Of a stretch of 64,000 nucleotides of DNA, positions 59,591-64,000 are shown in pieces (the first letter of the stretch is position 1; the number at the start of each line of letters is the position of its first letter). The notes under the pieces were generated by a model. That model was not told where the DNA came from, did not search any database, and saw only the letters and a list, made by a program, of their open reading frames with translations. This DNA is from Arenicola marina (taxonomy: Eukaryota > Annelida > Polychaeta > Arenicolidae), in the NCBI GenBank assembly GCA_964019135.1, contig OZ025248.1, positions 53,871,670 through 53,935,669 of the forward strand, read 5' to 3'. Both the position numbers and the translations under genes were made by a program.

Positions 59591-60689
59591 CCCCGGGGGA
59601 GAGGGGCCGGCGTTGATGCGAGAGGGGGGTAAGGGGTCGGGCACCTGCACCGAAAACCGGCATAACGAGAAACGCCGGGGCGTGTAAAGGGGTGGGGAGC
59701 GGGGGGGGGTGCTGGAGCTTGCGATGTCGTGATAACCCTGAACGCAACAGGTCACTGTGGGTAAAAGGCCCAGTCAAAAACAATGTTAAAGGCAAAGATC
59801 ACAAATGTGTTGAGGTTCATGAAGTTTATTTCCAGGACGAATTGTAATCATTGTTAGCAGTACTGAAACGTCAAAGCAAAAAAAAAAAAAAAAACCAACT
59901 CTTAGTATTTGATTAAAGTCTCGTGTTGCTGGAAACAAGCGCCACGCTACAGGGAAGAATGTGGTTGAGGCGTGGCACAGCCTGAAATGAGCCTCTAGCG
60001 ACCCCGCTTCGTCAGTCCCAGGGTCCTGCACCCATAGTAGGTCTACAACACGGCGGTACATGCACTTGAATAAATATGCTAAAAGTACAATACAAATTGG
60101 CATGCAATTGCCGAGGAATGTTTGTTATTTTGAGTGCACAAAAAGTTGGGGGGGGGGGGGAACTCTAATGAGATTGGCCGCATTTCTTTGGTAATCCGGG
60201 TGTATCCCCAATGGACCATATACGCACATTACGCATCGGTTTACCGCCGACACTTCTTTCACCCGGGTCCGGTGCACGCTCATCCATTCGGTATGCCGAT
60301 GGGCCCCGTTCAACACAGCACGAGACATTCTGGAGAAAATGGCGGCTGGTTGAAAAGTGACTGTCTAGGCTGGTTAAATGCCCCTAAATGTACCCGACAT
60401 GACCGGTGTGGACTTATCATTGACATTGGGCGTCGGCCGACCGGCAGGTCCGAAAGGGCTTGAGTATACCGGGCAGCCTACCGGTCCTGGCCCACAGAAA
60501 TGGGCCAGTTGGCCTATCCATTCCAGTGACACTTCACTTCCAACAAACTGTCGATTTGCTCGTTGAAGCGAAATAAAAACACTATTCAGCTAATGAGCCG
60601 CCTTTGTTTGCACGGAATGGCGTCAATTCGATTTCTTTTCATACAATCACCCTTGGTCATTACCGGGTACTCTTATGTATTCACGCGGT
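59591..60689. other. intergenic between SINE and 18-bp array
   Basis: An A-run near 59880-59895 and a G-run near 60150. No gene recognised. Confidence 0.5.
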
Positions 60690-62410
60690 TGGGGCAGGGT
60701 GACGGTCGGGGCAGGGTGACGATCGGGGCAGGGTCACGGACAGGGCAGGGTGACGGTCAGAACAGGGTGACGGTCAGGGCAGGGTGATGGTCGGGGCAGG
60801 GTGACGGTCGGGGCAGGGTGACGGTCAGCGCAGGGTGACGGTCAGAACAGGGTGACGGTCAGGGCAGGGTGACGGTCGGGGCAGGGTGACGGTCGGGGCA
60901 GGGCGACGGTCGGGGCAGGGTGATGGTCGGGGCAGGGTGACGGTCGGGGCAGGATGACGGTCGGGGCAGGGTGAAGGTCGGGGCAGGGTGACGGTCGGGG
61001 CAGGGTGACGGTCGGGGCAGGGCGACGGTCGGGGCAGGGTGACGGTCGGGGCAGGGTGACGGCCGGGGCAGGGTGACGGTCGGGGCAGGGTGACGTTCGG
61101 GGCAGGGTGGCGGTCGGGGCAGGGTGACGGTCGGGGCAGGGCGACGGTCGGTGCAGGGTGACGGTCGGGGCAGGGCGACGGTCGGGGCAGGGTGACGGTG
61201 GTGGCAGGGTGACGGTCGGGGCAGGGTGACGGTCGGGGCAGGGTGACGGTCGGGGCAGAGTGACGGTCAGGGCAGGGTGACGGTCGGGGCAGGGTCACGG
61301 ACGGGGCAAGGTGGCGGTCGGGGCAGGGTGACGGTCGGGGCAGAGTGACGGTACGGCGGGGCAGGGTGACGGTCGGGGCAGGGTGACGGTCGGGGCAGGG
61401 TGACGGTCGGCGCAGGGTAACGGTCGGGGCAGGGTGAAGGTCGGGGCAGGGTGACGGTCGGGGCAGGGTGAAGGTCGGAGCAGGGTGACGGTCGGGGCAG
61501 GGTGATGGTCGGGGCAGGGTGAAGGTCGGGGCAGGGTGACGGTCGGGGCAGGGTGACGGTCGGGGCAGGGTGACGGTCGGGGCAGGGTGACGGTCGGGGC
61601 AGGGTGATGGTCGGGGCAGAGTGACGGTCAGGGCAGGGTGACGGTCGGGGCATGGTGATGGTCGGGGCAGGGTGACGGTCGGGGCAGGGTGAAGGTCGGG
61701 GCAGCGGTCGGGGCAGTTTGACGGTCGGGGCAGGGTGACGGTCGGGGCAGGGTGACGGTCGGGGCAGGGTGAAGGTCGGGGCAGGGTGACGGTCGGGGCA
61801 GGGTGATGGTCGGGGCAGGGTGACGGTCGGGGCAGGGTGACGGTCGGGGCAGGGTGGCGGTCGGGGCAGGGTGACGGTCGGGGCAGGGTGACGGTCGGGG
61901 CAGAGTGACGGTCGGGGCAGGGTGACGGTCGGGGCAGGGTGACGGTCGGGGCAGGGTGACGGTCGGGGCAGGGTGACGGTCGGGGCAGGGTGACGGTCGG
62001 GGCAGGGTGACGGTCGGGGCAGGGTGACGGTACGGCGGGGCAGGGTGACGGTCGGGGCAGGGTGACGGTCGGGGCAGGGTGACGGTCGGGGCAGGGTGAT
62101 GGTCGGGGCAGGGTGAAGGTCGGGGCAGGGTGACGGTCGGGGCAGGGTGACGGTCGGGGCAGGGTGACGGTGGTGGCAGGGTGACGGTCGGGGCAGGGTG
62201 ACGGTCGGAACAGGGTGACGGTCGGGGCAGAGTGACGGGCAGGGCAGGGTGACGGTCGGGGCATGGTGATGGTCGGGGCAGGGTGACGGTCGGGGCAGGG
62301 TGACGGTCGGGGCAGGGTGACGGTCGGGGCAGGGTGACGGTCGGGGCAGGGTGACGGTCGGAGCAGGGTGACGGTCGGGGCAGGGTGACGGCCGGGGCAG
62401 GGCGACAGTC
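60690..62410. repeat. 18-bp minisatellite
   Basis: About 95 units of GGGGCAGGGTGACGGTCG, with scattered GATGG, GAAGG and GGCGG variants and rare three-base indels. The - strand frames give long proline/arginine repeats (PDRHPA-type), which are artefacts. Confidence 0.96.
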
Positions 62411-62439
62411 CTCATTAAGCCAGTGGAGCAGACGTGCTT

Positions 62440-62515
62440 CCTCTCGGGTAGCCTCGGGAGACCCACTCTGTTCCGACGGCGGAACAGAGTGGGTCTCCCG
62501 AGGCTACCTCTCGGG
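62440..62515. repeat. perfect 58-bp palindrome flanked by 9-bp direct repeats
   Basis: Arms 62449-62475 and 62480-62506 are perfect 27-base reverse complements around the four-base loop ACGG. CCTCTCGGG occurs immediately on both sides (62440-62448 and 62507-62515), as a target-site duplication would. It sits about 30 bases past the end of the 18-bp array. Confidence 0.9.
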
Positions 62516-63339
62516 CTGCGGTGCGTGATAACACTCACCTTGTTGTTGAGCACATGTTGTTTTTACAGAAGCATTACTTGTGTGAGACGTGGGTGCACTT
62601 TACATTATGTTTTCAGGATAAGTAGGCTGATAAAACGACGCATGTATAGAAGGGTCTGTTGATACCCGCGCCCCGCCCCCCTTCACCGAGCCATTTGACG
62701 CCTGCCTGCCCCGTCCTATCGCCGTGTTATCGCCAGTTAGATGACGTAACCATAGTAGGGGCAAGCCACACCGATGCCCTCAAGCCGACATTCATACAGA
62801 CACCACGGTTCCCAGCAGCCACCGCCAGCGCCATCAATAAAACTACGGTTGTCGCGCCGAATGATCCCTCTTAAAATTCGTGGTGTCGCCACGAAATGAT
62901 GGCCTCCAGCTATAATCATACTCGTGGTGTCTCAGTGAAGATGATCTCCGCATGCTCGTCACTCTTGTGTGTCAGTTGTCGAGCCAGACTCACACTTTTA
63001 CATGGCAGTCAATTGGCCATCGAATGCGACTGAAGACGGACGTTCATTCGCCTTCGTGGGAAAAGATGCCGCCCAAAGGCGTCGATGACACGAGGCTTGA
63101 AACATCCGTATGTCTAGACACGACACTCACTCATAGCGCGTCCGGCGGTTTACATGGCCATTTACAGGTGCCGCTTAAAACATGTTAGAAACGTATGTGT
63201 GAATTATCATTGAACAAGTGGATAAAACACTGATTGGGCGGCACTTAGTCCGCGAGGGCCCTGGCGGTTTGGCGGACAAGTATATATAGGCATGATGAAC
63301 TAGTACCCTGGTTTGGAACACAAGTGCCGAACCAGGGGG
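62516..63339. other. intergenic, nothing recognised
   Basis: No exon-like or repeat signal that I can support. Confidence 0.45.
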
Positions 63340-63560
63340 GGGGGGGCGGGGCAGGCCATCTTAAGCGTGGACCCCCCCCCCCCCCCCTCCATTTTGAGTA
63401 AGAACGTTATCTGAGGCGGCGTGGACACCCCTCCCGGTCGTCAACAAGTTGGTGGATCCCCCGGTCGCAATTTTGTTCAGAACCCCCCCCCCCCCCCCCA
63501 CCGGTCGCAAGTTTGGCCCCCCGCCTCCCTTTTTTAATTCCTGGAGCCGACCCTGGGAAC
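63340..63560 (-). repeat. dispersed G-run-rich element (family Y), copy 2
   Basis: On the - strand: GGCTCCAGGAATTAAAAAAG, GCCAAACTTGCGACCGG, a G-run of about 18, GAACAAAATTGCGACCGG, GTCCACGCCGCCTCAGAT, a G-run of 16, then GTCCACGCTTAAGATGGCC. It is homologous to 26460-26700. No coding capacity is seen. Confidence 0.7.
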
Positions 63561-64000
63561 GTGCGTCATTCCCCACAAATCGGTAATTTCTCTAACCTGC
63601 CTTGAAATGGCAACTGAACCAGTCGATCGGTTTGCGCCGGACAGTGTTACGTCCTGTTAAATCGTACTGCGAAACATATATATAACAATCCAGCGATTGT
63701 CCCCAATGCACTAACTTTCACATGGGATTCACAAACATACTATATACTCATACTAAACTGAAAGTTAGTCCGGTTTTCTATTCTGGGTGAAATATATGGA
63801 TATATTTGCCGTGAGATCAAATGGAGACTTAACGACTTTATGAAGCGCATACCGGTAACAAACGTTTCCAATCTGGCTACTGATTTATAAATGGGAGCAA
63901 CAATGGTAGAATGGATTAAATTGTGGGGCAACCATTGGCGTTTTGTCCATTTCCCATTATTTCCCATCAGTTGTTAAATCTGACTGCTTCACTGTTGACC

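Noticed and set aside
60825-62553. 479- and 428-codon proline-rich frames on the - strand
   Set aside because: Direct consequence of an 18-bp (six-codon) repeat without stops.
1-64000. Retroviral, LTR or other virus-like elements
   Set aside because: I saw no paired long terminal repeats and no recognisable polymerase, integrase, capsid or envelope motifs in the translated frames.

Overview
The window reads as non-coding-rich genomic DNA of an invertebrate animal. The evidence is a seven-exon gene with GT-AG introns, animal-type tRNA-derived SINEs, a 200-base N gap at 27802-28001, and no bacterial-style operons. I cannot name the species. An amphioxus, hemichordate or lophotrochozoan genome would fit, but that is only an impression.

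One protein-coding gene is well supported. It lies on the + strand, with its coding sequence running from 3626 to 24828 in seven exons. Conceptual splicing gives a 461-residue type II Golgi-type protein of the FAM20 secretory-pathway kinase family, closest by eye to FAM20B (glycosaminoglycan xylosylkinase). All six splice junctions keep the frame. The order of conserved blocks (GGQK, AEIAAFH, paired-cysteine block, HFDTKHY, LDHGRAF, EQCC, RKSTW, terminal VLVED) matches the family. A polyadenylation signal lies at 24901. Intron 5 is very long (about 14.7 kb) and is built mostly of tandem repeats and SINEs.

The rest of the window is dominated by minisatellites. I count fifteen or more arrays with unrelated units: 24 bp at 0.76 kb, 22 bp at 2.86 kb, 27 bp at 4.4 kb, about 130 bp at 8.3-14.9 kb, 28 bp at 15.8-18.7 kb, 17/34 bp at 20.5-21.6 kb, about 53-60 bp at 28.4-29.3 kb, 56 bp at 32.6-34.8 kb, 40 bp at 35.2-36.2 kb, 35 bp at 36.9-46.9 kb, 18 bp at 48.7 kb, 23 bp at 49.0 kb, about 24 bp at 51.1 kb, 23 bp at 51.5-55.5 kb, 30 bp at 55.7-58.4 kb and 18 bp at 60.7-62.4 kb. 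Together they make up roughly half of the 64 kb. Several contain long open frames that look like repeat artefacts rather than genes.

The most striking observation is the 130-bp array in intron 5. It starts inside exon 5, and every unit carries a copy of the exon's last bases plus the 5' splice site. The gene's own exon-intron junction, in the codons for the metal-binding LDHGR motif, has therefore been amplified about fifty times within the intron. A second unusual structure is a perfect 58-bp palindrome flanked by 9-bp direct repeats at 62440-62515. Downstream of 25 kb I found no gene I can name, only a few weak exon-like stretches.
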